Assembly: GCA_002392745.1 (NCBI GenBank)
Contig: DGHR01000013.1
Location: forward strand, 104,465 to 168,464
From: Bacteroidales bacterium UBA3843
Lineage (GTDB): Bacteria; Bacteroidota; Bacteroidia; Bacteroidales; Paludibacteraceae
Length of the DNA stretch: 64,000 nt
Direction of reading: 5' to 3'
In this document: piece by piece, positions 6,555-15,719 of the stretch
Numbering within the stretch: the stretch's first letter is position 1
Layout: each line of letters starts with the position of its first letter
The notes under the pieces: generated by a model
What the model was told of the DNA's origin: nothing
The model's input: only the letters and a program-made list of their open reading frames with translations
Databases searched by the model: none
Position numbers and translations under genes: made by a program

Positions 6555-8219
6555 GTGAGAAAATACTCCTATTACATATTCCTCTGCAGCCTATGGCTGC
6601 TACTGGTCGGAGCGTTACAATTCCGGCCGGTCCGGTGGGACATGACGGACGACCGTCACTACAGTCTCAGCGAGACATCCAAGCAATTTCTTCGCTCCAC
6701 CGATGCACCGATAGACGTCACTGTCTATCTGGAGGGCGATTTGAACGCCGGTTTCCGCCGGCTGCGCAAAGCGACATTGGAGACATTGGAGGAGATGGAT
6801 GTATATGCGGACATCCGCATTCACAGCGGGAATGAGACCGACACCGACAAACCGGAACTGCGTCCGACCATCATACACGAGCGCGAACAGAACGGAAAAA
6901 CCGCTCAAACCAAGGTTTATCCGTATGCGGTGATGCAATACAAGGGAAAGAAATCAGTAGTCACCCTGCTAAAGAACACGCGCGGACTGAGTGGAGAGGA
7001 GAACCTGAACGCCAGCATCGAGCAGATGGAGTTTGCCATCATGGAAGCATTGCATCTGCTACTCCAGACAGAGACACCCCGTGTGGCAATACTGGAGGGT
7101 CACGGAGAGCCGGACGAGGCACACACATATGACCTGATGAGCGCATTGAGCCGGTATTTCCAGATTGACCGCGGACAAATAGAAGTCATTTCCGACCCTC
7201 TACCCGACGGAGAGGGAGGAAAGAATTCCGTGGACGTACATATTTTAGACGGATACAAAGCAATCATCATCGCCAACCCACAAACCGCATTCAGCGACCG
7301 AGAACGTTTCATCATTGACCAATACATCATGCGCGGCGGAGCGGTATTATGGGCAGTCAACGGAGTGCGATTCAGCGAGCAGGTGCTTCAAAGCGACGGT
7401 TTTACGCCGATTCTTCCGTTGGAGTTAGGGTTAACGGACATGTTGTTCAGATATGGTGTGCGGGTCAACCCAGCGTTGGTACAAGATATCCAATGTCTGC
7501 CTATTCCCGTAAATGTATCGGACAATCCCGAACAGCCGAACCTGCAACCAATGCCATGGACCTACGCCCCGCTATTGCTAACAAGCCAGGGAAGCCCCAT
7601 CACCAAAAACATGGGACAGATAATGAGCACTTTTGTCAGTCCGATAGATGCCGTAGGCGGTGATGACGGAATAGAGAAACGCGTATTGCTGGCCACCAGT
7701 ACCGCCAGCCGCATAACGGGCACCCCCGGTCAGGTAGATTTGAACAACATGAACCCCGACATGGGGCAATTCAAATACCAATACGTGCCGATAGGCGTTT
7801 CCCTGGAGGGATGTTTCAGCAGCGCGTATGCCCACCGGATGATGCCGGAGGGCGTAGACAGCGACGAGCCCATACGCAAAGAGGGACGGAAGACCCGTCA
7901 GGTGGTAATCGGAGGCGGAAGTATAGTGATGAACGAGATACAACAAGGCCAGGCTCTACCGATGGGGTATGACCGCTACAGCGGTATGCAGTTCAGCAAC
8001 CGGGATATGATTGTCAATGCCGTACTATGGTTGACCGATACGGACGGATTAATCGGCTTGCGCGAGAAGAGTGTCGCCCTGCGATTATTAAATGACAAAC
8101 GCGCACACGACGAGCGCATGAAAGTACAAATGGTAAGCACCATCAGTCCAATAGCGCTGCTGGCATTGGTTGGTGGCATGGTTTATGTTATACGAAAAAG
8201 AAAATACCAGCGAAGATGA
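6555..8219 (+). CDS. gldG: gliding-motility-associated GldG-type ABC transporter auxiliary protein
   Basis: 554 residues from a GTG start. One N-terminal membrane segment (about residues 6-22), a large periplasmic domain of the IFT52/GldG-like family (ILEGHGEP near 182-189, IIIANPQTAFS, an RGGAVLW strand) and one C-terminal membrane segment (about 525-547) ending in a basic tail. In gliding relatives GldG works with the ABC permease GldF and ATPase GldA. No gldF lies beside it here: upstream is a parvulin, downstream a LysM protein (4-base overlap). Codons at about 7196-7222 carry a GC-rich stretch like family A repeats. Role in this organism uncertain. Confidence 0.82.
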   Translation: MRKYSYYIFLCSLWLLLVGALQFRPVRWDMTDDRHYSLSETSKQFLRSTDAPIDVTVYLEGDLNAGFRRLRKATLETLEEMDVYADIRIHSGNETDTDKPELRPTIIHEREQNGKTAQTKVYPYAVMQYKGKKSVVTLLKNTRGLSGEENLNASIEQMEFAIMEALHLLLQTETPRVAILEGHGEPDEAHTYDLMSALSRYFQIDRGQIEVISDPLPDGEGGKNSVDVHILDGYKAIIIANPQTAFSDRERFIIDQYIMRGGAVLWAVNGVRFSEQVLQSDGFTPILPLELGLTDMLFRYGVRVNPALVQDIQCLPIPVNVSDNPEQPNLQPMPWTYAPLLLTSQGSPITKNMGQIMSTFVSPIDAVGGDDGIEKRVLLATSTASRITGTPGQVDLNNMNPDMGQFKYQYVPIGVSLEGCFSSAYAHRMMPEGVDSDEPIRKEGRKTRQVVIGGGSIVMNEIQQGQALPMGYDRYSGMQFSNRDMIVNAVLWLTDTDGLIGLREKSVALRLLNDKRAHDERMKVQMVSTISPIALLALVGGMVYVIRKRKYQRR

Positions 8220-9658
8220 AAAAAATCGGGAATAGAATGATTATTGCGGGCATAGCAGTTTGGGCTCTGCTCGTTTTCTCCGGCCAAGCGAAGGCTCAGC
8301 CTGCCAGCGGTCTGAAGGATTATCCGTTGGATACCATCAACGGTGAAGTGGTATACAAATACCAAGTGGAACGCAGCATCGGTTTGTATCGTATCGGTGT
8401 GAATTTCAACGTGAGCCAAAGCGATATCGTGCGTCTGAATCCGCAGTTGCGAGAACGCGGGCTGCATTATGGGGAGACCCTCCTTATTCCGACGGGTACA
8501 TTTGCCGAGCAAGAGGAATCTCCCAGAGCCATAGAGGAAACAAATCCGGCAGCAGAGCCGAAGACAGAGACGGCGGCTGTTGCCGCCCCGGAGCAGGCTG
8601 TCGCAAAGAACGACAGCATCAAGGCTGATACATCCAGTGTTCTCACCGCAGCTACAGACACCATGGTGACAGCCGACAGTACAGACCGGCGGCGCATCAT
8701 GGAACTGGCACTGATGCTTCCCTTTGAGAGCCGGCAGACCAAACGCAGCGGAAACGCAGAGCGCATGTTGGATTTCTATCAAGGAGCATTGCTGGCTCTC
8801 CATGATTTACAAAACGACAGTGTGCGATACCGTCTCCGTGTCTATGACACAGAGCGGAGCGAACGTCGCGTAACGGCGCTATGCGACAGTACCGAATTGG
8901 ACAGTGTAAAAGGTATCTTAGGATTGGCCTATCCTATCCAAATAGAGCGGATGGCTGAATGGTGCGAGTTGCACAAAGTACCTCTACTGCTGCCGTTCAG
9001 CGACAACATCGACCTAAACGGCCGCAGCCAATTATATCAATTCAATTCTCCAGACAAAGACAAAGCCATCGCATTGACCCAATGGGCAAAGGAACAGACA
9101 GACATGCATTATGTAGCCGTTGAAGTCCGCGAATCGGAACTGGCAGAGTCGATCCGTACACTCCGCAAGCAGATGCAGGCAGAAGGTCTCTCCCTAAACG
9201 CTGTGGGGCTGCATGAGATAATGACAGACTCTGCGGCATACGCTTTTTCTCCCGACAAGGAGAACCTGGTTGTACTGCATAGCGACCGCTATCACCACAT
9301 ACGAATGATGCTGCCGCATCTGGTCCGACTGAAAGAAGCCGGCTACCGCATCCGTATCGTAAGCCAATACTCATGGCAGAAAGAGAATATTGAATTGCCG
9401 CAGGTTTACACAACTGTATTCAATACCGAGAGCAGCCGGGAAGAATATGAAAGCCTCCGCGACCATTATTTCTCAGAGAAGCCTGTATCCGACCAGCCAC
9501 GTTATGACCTTTTAGGCTATGACCTGATGCATGCCTTAATCGGTTGTGTACAAGGCAAAAACGAATACACGGGAAAGCTAACGAATATCACATGGCAAAA
9601 GACCAACGATAACAGCGGCTACCAGAATATCAACATCCAGGTAGAGATAAAAGAATAA
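8216..9658 (+). CDS. exported LysM protein with periplasmic-binding-like domain
   Basis: 480 residues. Signal peptide to about residue 27 (AKAQ), then one LysM peptidoglycan-binding module (about 45-92, with YRIGVNFNVS and LNPQLRERG). A low-complexity Ala/Glu/Thr/Ser linker (about 98-155) comes next. The rest is a type-1 periplasmic binding fold like branched-chain amino-acid receptors (LMLPFESR, FYQGALLALHDL, LLPFSDN). Similar LysM-plus-receptor proteins are common in Bacteroidales; ligand unknown. The start overlaps gldG by four bases, so it is translated from the same message. Confidence 0.8.
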   Translation: MKKIGNRMIIAGIAVWALLVFSGQAKAQPASGLKDYPLDTINGEVVYKYQVERSIGLYRIGVNFNVSQSDIVRLNPQLRERGLHYGETLLIPTGTFAEQEESPRAIEETNPAAEPKTETAAVAAPEQAVAKNDSIKADTSSVLTAATDTMVTADSTDRRRIMELALMLPFESRQTKRSGNAERMLDFYQGALLALHDLQNDSVRYRLRVYDTERSERRVTALCDSTELDSVKGILGLAYPIQIERMAEWCELHKVPLLLPFSDNIDLNGRSQLYQFNSPDKDKAIALTQWAKEQTDMHYVAVEVRESELAESIRTLRKQMQAEGLSLNAVGLHEIMTDSAAYAFSPDKENLVVLHSDRYHHIRMMLPHLVRLKEAGYRIRIVSQYSWQKENIELPQVYTTVFNTESSREEYESLRDHYFSEKPVSDQPRYDLLGYDLMHALIGCVQGKNEYTGKLTNITWQKTNDNSGYQNINIQVEIKE

Positions 9659-9676
9659 TCAGAAGTCCACGATTAT

Positions 9677-10387
9677 ATGCAAAAGCATCACCTGCTGACA
9701 GGAATATTACTACTCGTAGCCGGCGCCATGTGCGCCCAACCCCGTTTGTTAAGGCCAGAGTTCTATTTAGGCATACACGGAGGAGCGAGTGCGAGTAGTG
9801 TGATGTTTACGCCGAGCGTAGACAACATGACGCCTATCACGCAGGCATGCGTATTAGGGGGCAACGGAGGATTGGTTTTCCGCTATGCAGGGCACAAATA
9901 CTGTGCATTACAAATAGAATTGAACTATCAGCACCGCGGATGGCGCGAACATGTCTCTGCGGATGCGGATGCAGGTATCGCCGAAGACAACTACCGCCGC
10001 GAACTGCACTACATAGAACTGCCGTTCATGATGAATCTGAATGTCGGGAGCGAGACATGCCGGTGGTTCTTCAATCTGGGTCCACAGATAGGTTATTGCG
10101 TATACGACAACCACGGGAAAGGAACACAGTTGAGCGACGACAAGACACAATACGCTCCCATAGACCATGCGTTTGACTGGGGAGTAGTAGCGGCAACCGG
10201 CGTAGAGTTTCATACGCGCAAAGCCGGCATATACCAACTGGAAGTCCGCTTCGACTATTCGCTCGGAGGAATCTTCGGTACGGGTTTGATAGACCATTTT
10301 TCCATGGCCAGTCCCATGGATTTGAGTATAAACTTAGGCTGGCAAATGCCCATTATCCGAAAAAAGAAGTTAAAAATTGCTAATTGA
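9677..10387 (+). CDS. PorT-like outer-membrane beta-barrel protein
   Basis: 236 residues with a signal peptide (cut near GAMCAQ) and alternating hydrophobic/aromatic strands, e.g. FYLGIHGGAS, LQIELNYQHRGW, YIELPFMMNLN, LEVRFDYSLGGI and the closing SINLGWQMPI. This matches small 8-stranded PorT/OmpW-like barrels. PorT in Porphyromonas is needed for type IX secretion, but many paralogues exist, so function is only suggested by family. 18 bases after the LysM gene and 3 before kduI. Confidence 0.75.
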   Translation: MQKHHLLTGILLLVAGAMCAQPRLLRPEFYLGIHGGASASSVMFTPSVDNMTPITQACVLGGNGGLVFRYAGHKYCALQIELNYQHRGWREHVSADADAGIAEDNYRRELHYIELPFMMNLNVGSETCRWFFNLGPQIGYCVYDNHGKGTQLSDDKTQYAPIDHAFDWGVVAATGVEFHTRKAGIYQLEVRFDYSLGGIFGTGLIDHFSMASPMDLSINLGWQMPIIRKKKLKIAN

Positions 10388-10390
10388 CAT

Positions 10391-11233
10391 ATGAAAACAA
10401 ATTATGAGGTACGGTACGCGTCAAACCCTATTGACGCAAAGAGTTATGACACCACACGTCTGCGCAAGGATTTCTTGATAGAGAACGTGTTTGTAAAGAA
10501 CGAAGTGAACATGGTTTACTCGATGTATGACCGCATGATTGTCGGCGGCGCTATGCCTGCAGGCGAGACACTGCTGTTAGAGGCCATCGACCCTCTGAAA
10601 GCGCCCTATTTCCTGACACGCCGCGAGATGGGTATCTTCAATGTAGGCGGCAAGGGTCGTGTGATTGCCGGCGATGAAGTATTCGAATTGGACTACAAAG
10701 AGGCTCTCTACCTCGGTCGCGGAGACCGCGAGGTCAAGTTCGAGAGTCTGGATGCCAACCACCCTGCCCTCTTCTATTTCAACTCAACTACCGCTCATTG
10801 CACCTACCCGAACAAGAAAGTGACCAAAGCCGATGCGGTTGTAGCACACATGGGAGCATTGGAAACCAGCAACGAGCGCGACATCAACAAGATGCTGGTG
10901 AACCAAGTGCTACCGACTTGCCAGCTCCAAATGGGTATGACCGAACTGGCACCGGGCAGCGTATGGAACACCATGCCGGCTCACGTCCACAGCCGCCGTA
11001 TGGAAGCTTATTTCTATTTCGAAGTGCCGGAAGAGCAAGCCGTTTGCCACTTCATGGGCGAAGTGGAAGAGACACGTCATATCTGGATGAAAGGCAATCA
11101 GGCCGTGTTAAGCCCCGAATGGTCAATCCACAGTGCCGCCGCCACACACAACTACACCTTCATCTGGGGAATGGGTGGAGAGAACCTTGATTACGGAGAC
11201 CAGGATTTCAGCAAAATAACAGATTTGAAGTAA
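10391..11233 (+). CDS. kduI: 5-dehydro-4-deoxy-D-glucuronate isomerase
   Basis: Converts 5-keto-4-deoxyuronate, released from pectin or other polyuronides by lyases, to 3-deoxy-D-glycero-2,5-hexodiulosonate in the cytoplasm. 280 residues, the family length. The zinc ligands are visible: His198 and His200 in PAHVHS, Glu205 in RMEAYF, and His246 in WSIHSA. Next to kduD and a DUF4861 lipoprotein, a usual polyuronate arrangement. It starts three bases after the barrel gene, so may be read from the same transcript. Confidence 0.96.
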   Translation: MKTNYEVRYASNPIDAKSYDTTRLRKDFLIENVFVKNEVNMVYSMYDRMIVGGAMPAGETLLLEAIDPLKAPYFLTRREMGIFNVGGKGRVIAGDEVFELDYKEALYLGRGDREVKFESLDANHPALFYFNSTTAHCTYPNKKVTKADAVVAHMGALETSNERDINKMLVNQVLPTCQLQMGMTELAPGSVWNTMPAHVHSRRMEAYFYFEVPEEQAVCHFMGEVEETRHIWMKGNQAVLSPEWSIHSAAATHNYTFIWGMGGENLDYGDQDFSKITDLK

Positions 11234-11238
11234 CGGGC

Positions 11239-11292
11239 TATATATCAAAATCAGACTGGCGAGACACTAACGAGAGAGTATCGGATCGAGAC
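11239..11292 (+). repeat. dispersed intergenic repeat (inverted partner at 30340-30398)
   Basis: Just after the kduI stop. Contains ATCAGACTGGCGAGACACTA followed by CGAGAGA, TATCG and ATCGAGA. The reverse complement of 30340-30398, just after the kdsC-like stop, matches over about 50 bases with a few changes. Both copies sit immediately downstream of a stop codon. Confidence 0.75.
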
Positions 11293-11331
11293 TGAAAGCA
11301 GAGGATAACGAAACCAAAGACTACTTATATT

Positions 11332-12135
11332 ATGACTAATCTATTTTCATTGGAAGGCAAAAATGCCTGGGTAACAGGAGCTTGCTACGGAATAGGTTTT
11401 GCAATTGCAAAAGCCTTTGCACAAGCGGGAGCCAAAACTATCATCTTCAATGCCCGTCACGAAGAAGGCGTGCAAAAAGCAATCGAGGACTATAAGGCTA
11501 TCGGTATTGAGAATGTCAAAGGCTATGTATGCGACGTGACAGACGAGAAAGCCGTAAAGGCGCTTGTGGAACGTATACACAAAGAGGTCGGACAGATTGA
11601 TATCCTGGTCAACAACGCCGGCATCATCAAACGCATCCCGATGCACGAGATGAAACGCGAAGAGTTCCAACAAGTGATAGATATTGACTTGGTAGCCCCA
11701 TACATTGTCAGCGCAGCCGTGTTGCCGGAAATGATGGAACGCCGCGAAGGCAAAATCATCAACATCTGCTCCATGATGTCCGAACTGGGTCGCGAGACAG
11801 TAAGTGCATACGCCGCAGCCAAAGGAGGTCTGAAGATGCTTACACGCAATATCTGCTCCGAGTATGGCGGGTACAATATACAATGCAACGGCCTAGGTCC
11901 GGGATATATAGCCACGCCGCAGACAGCCCCGTTGCGTGAGCCGCAAGCCGACGGAAGCAAACATCCGTTTGATGCATTCATTTGCGCCAAGACACCTGCC
12001 GGTCGCTGGTTAGAGCCGGACGAGTTAGGCGCACCGGCAGTATTCCTGGCCAGTCACGCCAGCGATGCTGTGAACGGACAGATTTTATACGTAGACGGAG
12101 GTATATTGGCCTATATCGGAAAACAGCCGAAGTAG
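11332..12135 (+). CDS. kduD: SDR dehydrogenase, KduD / gluconate 5-dehydrogenase type
   Basis: Probably reduces the KduI product to 2-keto-3-deoxygluconate with NAD(P)H. 267 residues with the classical short-chain dehydrogenase layout: TGACYGIG near 15-22 (cofactor loop), NNAG near 92-95, catalytic Ser in ICSMMSELG, YAAAK (Tyr-x3-Lys) near 162-166, and a C-terminal DGG. Family members are often annotated gluconate 5-dehydrogenase; the neighbouring kduI favours KduD. About 100 bases with a dispersed repeat separate it from kduI. Confidence 0.88.
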   Translation: MTNLFSLEGKNAWVTGACYGIGFAIAKAFAQAGAKTIIFNARHEEGVQKAIEDYKAIGIENVKGYVCDVTDEKAVKALVERIHKEVGQIDILVNNAGIIKRIPMHEMKREEFQQVIDIDLVAPYIVSAAVLPEMMERREGKIINICSMMSELGRETVSAYAAAKGGLKMLTRNICSEYGGYNIQCNGLGPGYIATPQTAPLREPQADGSKHPFDAFICAKTPAGRWLEPDELGAPAVFLASHASDAVNGQILYVDGGILAYIGKQPK

Positions 12136-12167
12136 TCAAAAGTCGAAATCTCAAAAGTCAAAAGAAT

Positions 12168-13085
12168 ATGCGTAAATATTTATATATATTGATAGTGCTG
12201 CTGACATTCGTCGGTTGTCACAAAGACTCTACACAGCCGAAAGTGTACGGACGCTACGTGCCTGAGCGGAAGGACGATTTCGCATGGGAAAACGAATATG
12301 CAGCATTTCGCATGTACGGTCCGGCATTGCGTCCCGAGAACCCGAGCAACGGCGTGGACCTGTGGCTAAAAGCGAGTCCGGAATTGGTGGTAGATAGTTT
12401 TTACTACCGCGAACATGTACTGGGTCTTCCCTATCACATCAATTACGGCAAGGGATTGGACTGCTACAAAGTAGGCCATACCTGCGGCGCCGGAGGATTA
12501 GTAGTGATCGCAAACGGGAAGACCTATGTAGGCGGAGCATACGACCGCTGGGAGATTCTGAAACAGACTTCCCGAAAATTAGTCTTCCGCTTGGAGTACG
12601 ACAGCCTTCTCATAGACGGACACCTTTTCAAAGAGCAAATAACGATTACAGCGGAAGCAGGAAAAATACTGAACAAAGCGGAAGTTGTACTGACTGCATG
12701 TGACGAACAAGACACAGACCTGCCGTCCCTATTGGCAGGCGGAGGCATCTACATGCACGACACCATTGACCAATATGATATACTCAACAAATTCGATGCA
12801 GTCATATACTCAGAAGATGCACAAAGCGACCGAACAGCAGCACAGATGAATTATGACTACAACGGGAGCACCAGTCAGGGACGCATCTATCTGGCAGTAC
12901 ATATGCAGGATGCATTCATGCTGGGCACTGAGGAAGGGAACATCGTTGCGGTATCCGCCTATGAGCCAGGCAGCACACTGACCTACTACTTCGGTGCCGG
13001 TTGGAGCGAATACCAAGGCGCAAAGTCCTTCCCGAGTTTAGAATCCTGGAAGGAAGCTATTGAGACAGAAATCAGCGAACTATGA
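12168..13085 (+). CDS. DUF4861 lipoprotein of polyuronate loci
   Basis: 305 residues from ATG 12168. The leader ends in a lipobox (TFVGC, Cys17), so it is probably a lipoprotein. The body matches DUF4861: VDLWLKASPELVVDSFYY, GKGLDCYKVGHTCGAGG, a GGAYDRWEIL stretch and a C-terminal YYFGAGW. DUF4861 proteins occur in pectin, rhamnogalacturonan and alginate utilisation loci; catalytic role not established here. The upstream spacer (12135-12167) has a seven-base microrepeat (AGTCAAA). Stop overlaps the next start by four bases. Confidence 0.8.
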   Translation: MRKYLYILIVLLTFVGCHKDSTQPKVYGRYVPERKDDFAWENEYAAFRMYGPALRPENPSNGVDLWLKASPELVVDSFYYREHVLGLPYHINYGKGLDCYKVGHTCGAGGLVVIANGKTYVGGAYDRWEILKQTSRKLVFRLEYDSLLIDGHLFKEQITITAEAGKILNKAEVVLTACDEQDTDLPSLLAGGGIYMHDTIDQYDILNKFDAVIYSEDAQSDRTAAQMNYDYNGSTSQGRIYLAVHMQDAFMLGTEEGNIVAVSAYEPGSTLTYYFGAGWSEYQGAKSFPSLESWKEAIETEISEL

Positions 13086-14071
13086 CCTATCTTGTTATCC
13101 GATTGGCGACATTAGGCAATGTAGCGATGACGGTTCCCGTGATTGCTTCGTTGAGCAGGCGCTATCCGGATGCACATTTTATCATAGCCAGCAAGAAACC
13201 CTTGGGTGCCATGTTCGCCGCGATGCCGAATGTAGAGTTCTACGAGGTAGACAACCGGCTGGATTGGAAAGGTGTTGTAGAGTTATGGCGGTCATTGAGG
13301 GACCGTGTGGACTACGTGATAGACCTTCAAAACGTGCTACGCACACGCGTGCTGGATGGACTGATGCGGCTAAGCGGGAAGCGCGTCTTTCGCGTTCGCT
13401 ACGGCAGGATACAAAAACATCTCATCACCTGGTTCGGTTGGAACAAGAGACCCTTGCCCACCGAGTTTGAGCGCTATCAGCAGACATTCAAGCAAGCAGG
13501 TCTGGAAACAGACAATGATTTTACGGCGTTGCCGATAGATAAAAAAGCCGCAGCCAGCATCAACAAACGTTTTGGTACAAAGGAAGGCAGATGGATAGGT
13601 CTTGCACCATTCGCGAAATCGAAATCAAACATGCTTCCATATCGTATAACGAAGGAGCTGATCCAGCGGCTGACGATAGACCCACATACACGAATATTCC
13701 TATTCGGAGCCGGAGAAATAGAGTGTGAGATGCTGCGTCAATGGGCGAGTGTTTTTGCACGAACGGAAAGCATTGCCGGTCAATTAAAACTGGCGGAAGA
13801 ATTGGAATTGATGCGCCATTTGGACGTCATGATATGTATGGACAGTGCCAACCAGCATCTGTCAAGTCTGGTGGGATTACGCGCAGTGAGCATATGGTGC
13901 GCCACCCATCCGCTGATAGGATTTGCCGGTTGGAAACAACGGTCAGAAGACATCGTCCAACGCCATGATTTACGATGCCGCCCATGCACGTGCCACGGCA
14001 CCAATCATTGCAGATACGGCAATTATGCATGCAGAAAAATCAATGCAGATACAATATTAAAACATATATGA
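13082..14071 (+). CDS. glycosyltransferase family 9 (heptosyltransferase-like)
   Basis: 329 residues of GT-B fold. N-terminal RLATLGNVAMTVPVI is the acceptor-side motif of LPS heptosyltransferases; C-terminal GLAPFAKSKSN, FLFGAGE and CMDSANQHLSSLVG are the donor-site features. GT9 enzymes add heptose or related sugars to lipid A-core on the inner face of the inner membrane. The C-terminus is Cys/His-rich (CRPCTCHG, HCRYGNYAC), suggesting a small metal or disulfide cluster. Overlaps neighbours on both sides by four bases. Confidence 0.88.
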   Translation: MTYLVIRLATLGNVAMTVPVIASLSRRYPDAHFIIASKKPLGAMFAAMPNVEFYEVDNRLDWKGVVELWRSLRDRVDYVIDLQNVLRTRVLDGLMRLSGKRVFRVRYGRIQKHLITWFGWNKRPLPTEFERYQQTFKQAGLETDNDFTALPIDKKAAASINKRFGTKEGRWIGLAPFAKSKSNMLPYRITKELIQRLTIDPHTRIFLFGAGEIECEMLRQWASVFARTESIAGQLKLAEELELMRHLDVMICMDSANQHLSSLVGLRAVSIWCATHPLIGFAGWKQRSEDIVQRHDLRCRPCTCHGTNHCRYGNYACRKINADTILKHI

Positions 14072-14832
14072 GCAAAATTATTTCATTAGCCAACCAAAAG
14101 GGTGGCGTAGGCAAAACCACGACCTCTATTAACTTGTCCGCCGCGCTGGCATCACAAGGCAAGCGAGTGCTTCTAATAGATGCCGACCCGCAGGCAAACA
14201 GTTCTTCTGGTCTGGGTGTAGAGATTCGCGAATTGGACAACACCATTTACGAATGTCTGGTGAACGGAGTGGACCCTCACACCGCCATAGTGCCAACCAA
14301 GACCAAGAACCTGTACTTGCTGCCAAGTCACATAGATTTAGTAGGAGCAGAGATTGAAATGCTGAATATGGAACATCGCGAGTTGCTGCTAAAGAACATG
14401 CTTCTCCCTATCCGTGAGGAGTTTGACTACATACTGATAGACTGCAGTCCTTCGCTCGGACTGATTACCGTCAACGCATTGACTGCCAGCGACAGTGTAA
14501 TCATCCCTGTTCAGTGCGAGTTCTTTGCGCTGGAGGGCATAGCCAAATTGCTGAATACGATAAAGATTATCAAATCCAAGCTCAACCCAAGTCTGAAGAT
14601 TGAAGGTTTCTTGCTGACGATGTTTGACAACCGTTTACGTCTAAGCAATCAAGTATATGAAGAGGTAAAACGGCATTTCGGCGACCTGGTATTCAATACT
14701 GTTATCGCGCGCAACGTGCGACTGAGCGAAGCCCCTTCGCACGGATTGTCGGTACTGGACTATGACCCTCAATCCAAAGGCGCACAAAACTACGGAGCGC
14801 TGGCTAAAGAACTGATTGCACGGAACAAATAA
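14068..14832 (+). CDS. parA: chromosome-partitioning ATPase ParA/Soj
   Basis: 254 residues from ATG 14068, overlapping the GT9 stop. A P-loop MinD/ParA ATPase with deviant Walker A KGGVGKTTT (residues 11-19), DADPQAN near 40-46, and DYILIDCSPSLG (Walker B). It binds DNA nonspecifically and, with ParB, positions the origin region. A longer frame upstream (13975) overlaps the GT9 gene and lacks the domain, so was not chosen. parB follows after 53 bases that hold a family A repeat. Confidence 0.95.
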   Translation: MSKIISLANQKGGVGKTTTSINLSAALASQGKRVLLIDADPQANSSSGLGVEIRELDNTIYECLVNGVDPHTAIVPTKTKNLYLLPSHIDLVGAEIEMLNMEHRELLLKNMLLPIREEFDYILIDCSPSLGLITVNALTASDSVIIPVQCEFFALEGIAKLLNTIKIIKSKLNPSLKIEGFLLTMFDNRLRLSNQVYEEVKRHFGDLVFNTVIARNVRLSEAPSHGLSVLDYDPQSKGAQNYGALAKELIARNK

Positions 14833-14866
14833 CCCCACCCTGCCCTCCCGCAAGGAAGGAAGAAAA
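14833..14866. repeat. family A repeat between parA and parB
   Basis: CCCCACCCTGCCCTCCCGC followed by AAGGAAGGAAG, a degenerate form of the GC-rich family A sequence. Confidence 0.4.
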
Positions 14867-14885
14867 ATAAAACAAACTGATTCAT

Positions 14886-15719
14886 ATGAAAAAGCAAACA
14901 GGTTTAGGGCGCGGTTTGGATGCCCTAATTGATACCAGCCACGTAGACACCAACGGAGGCAGTTCGATATCCGAAATAGAGTTAAGCAAAATAGTAGCCA
15001 ACCCGGACCAGCCCCGCCGCACCTTTGACGCAGAAGCGCTGCAGGAGTTGGCCGACTCCATCCGCGAACATGGTGTCATTTCTCCGATTACGCTACGTGA
15101 CAATGGCGACGGCACGTATATGATTATAGCCGGCGAACGTCGTTTCCGCGCCAGCAAGCTGGCGGGTCAGGAACGTATCCCCGCTTATATACGCACAGCC
15201 AAAGACGAGCAGGTAATGGAATGGGCGTTGATTGAGAACATCCAGCGCGAAGATTTGGATGCCATAGAGATTGCGCTGGCCTACCAACGTCTGATGGACG
15301 ACTACAACCTGACACAGGAAAGGATGTCCGAACGCGTAGGAAAGAAACGCGCTACAGTAGCCAACTACCTACGTCTATTAAAATTGCCAGCGGAAATACA
15401 AGTAGGCATCAAAGAGAAAAAGATTGACATGGGCCATGCACGCGCCATTCTGGGCACCCCCAGTGCGGAAAGACAATTAGCCTTGTATCAACGCATTTTA
15501 AAAGAAGGCCTTTCGGTACGCAAAGTAGAAGAGCTGGCTCAAGAAGACAAGACGGAGAAAGGCAAGAACCGCAAGCCAAAGAGCGACCACTCCTACGATG
15601 AGTTACAAAAAGAATTAAGCGCAGGTCTGGGGATGAAAGTCAAAATCCAAGAGGGCAAAGTGACGATTGCATATACCAGCGAGAATGAACTACAACAAAT
15701 CGTAAACAGACTCCGTTGA
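14886..15719 (+). CDS. parB: chromosome-partitioning protein ParB/Spo0J
   Basis: 277 residues. KKQTGLGRGLDALI at the N-terminus is the ParA-interacting motif; the ParB/sulfiredoxin domain has NPDQPRR and GERRFRAS (CTP-binding motif), followed by the helix-turn-helix region (LTQERMSERVGKKRATVANYL). A Lys/Glu-rich linker and C-terminal dimerisation part end the protein. ParB loads at parS sites near the origin; I found no obvious parS palindrome in this window. Confidence 0.95.
   Translation: MKKQTGLGRGLDALIDTSHVDTNGGSSISEIELSKIVANPDQPRRTFDAEALQELADSIREHGVISPITLRDNGDGTYMIIAGERRFRASKLAGQERIPAYIRTAKDEQVMEWALIENIQREDLDAIEIALAYQRLMDDYNLTQERMSERVGKKRATVANYLRLLKLPAEIQVGIKEKKIDMGHARAILGTPSAERQLALYQRILKEGLSVRKVEELAQEDKTEKGKNRKPKSDHSYDELQKELSAGLGMKVKIQEGKVTIAYTSENELQQIVNRLR

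Noticed and set aside
14068..15719. parS centromere site next to parAB
   Set aside because: No copy of the TGTTTCACGTGAAACA-like palindrome was seen in this region.
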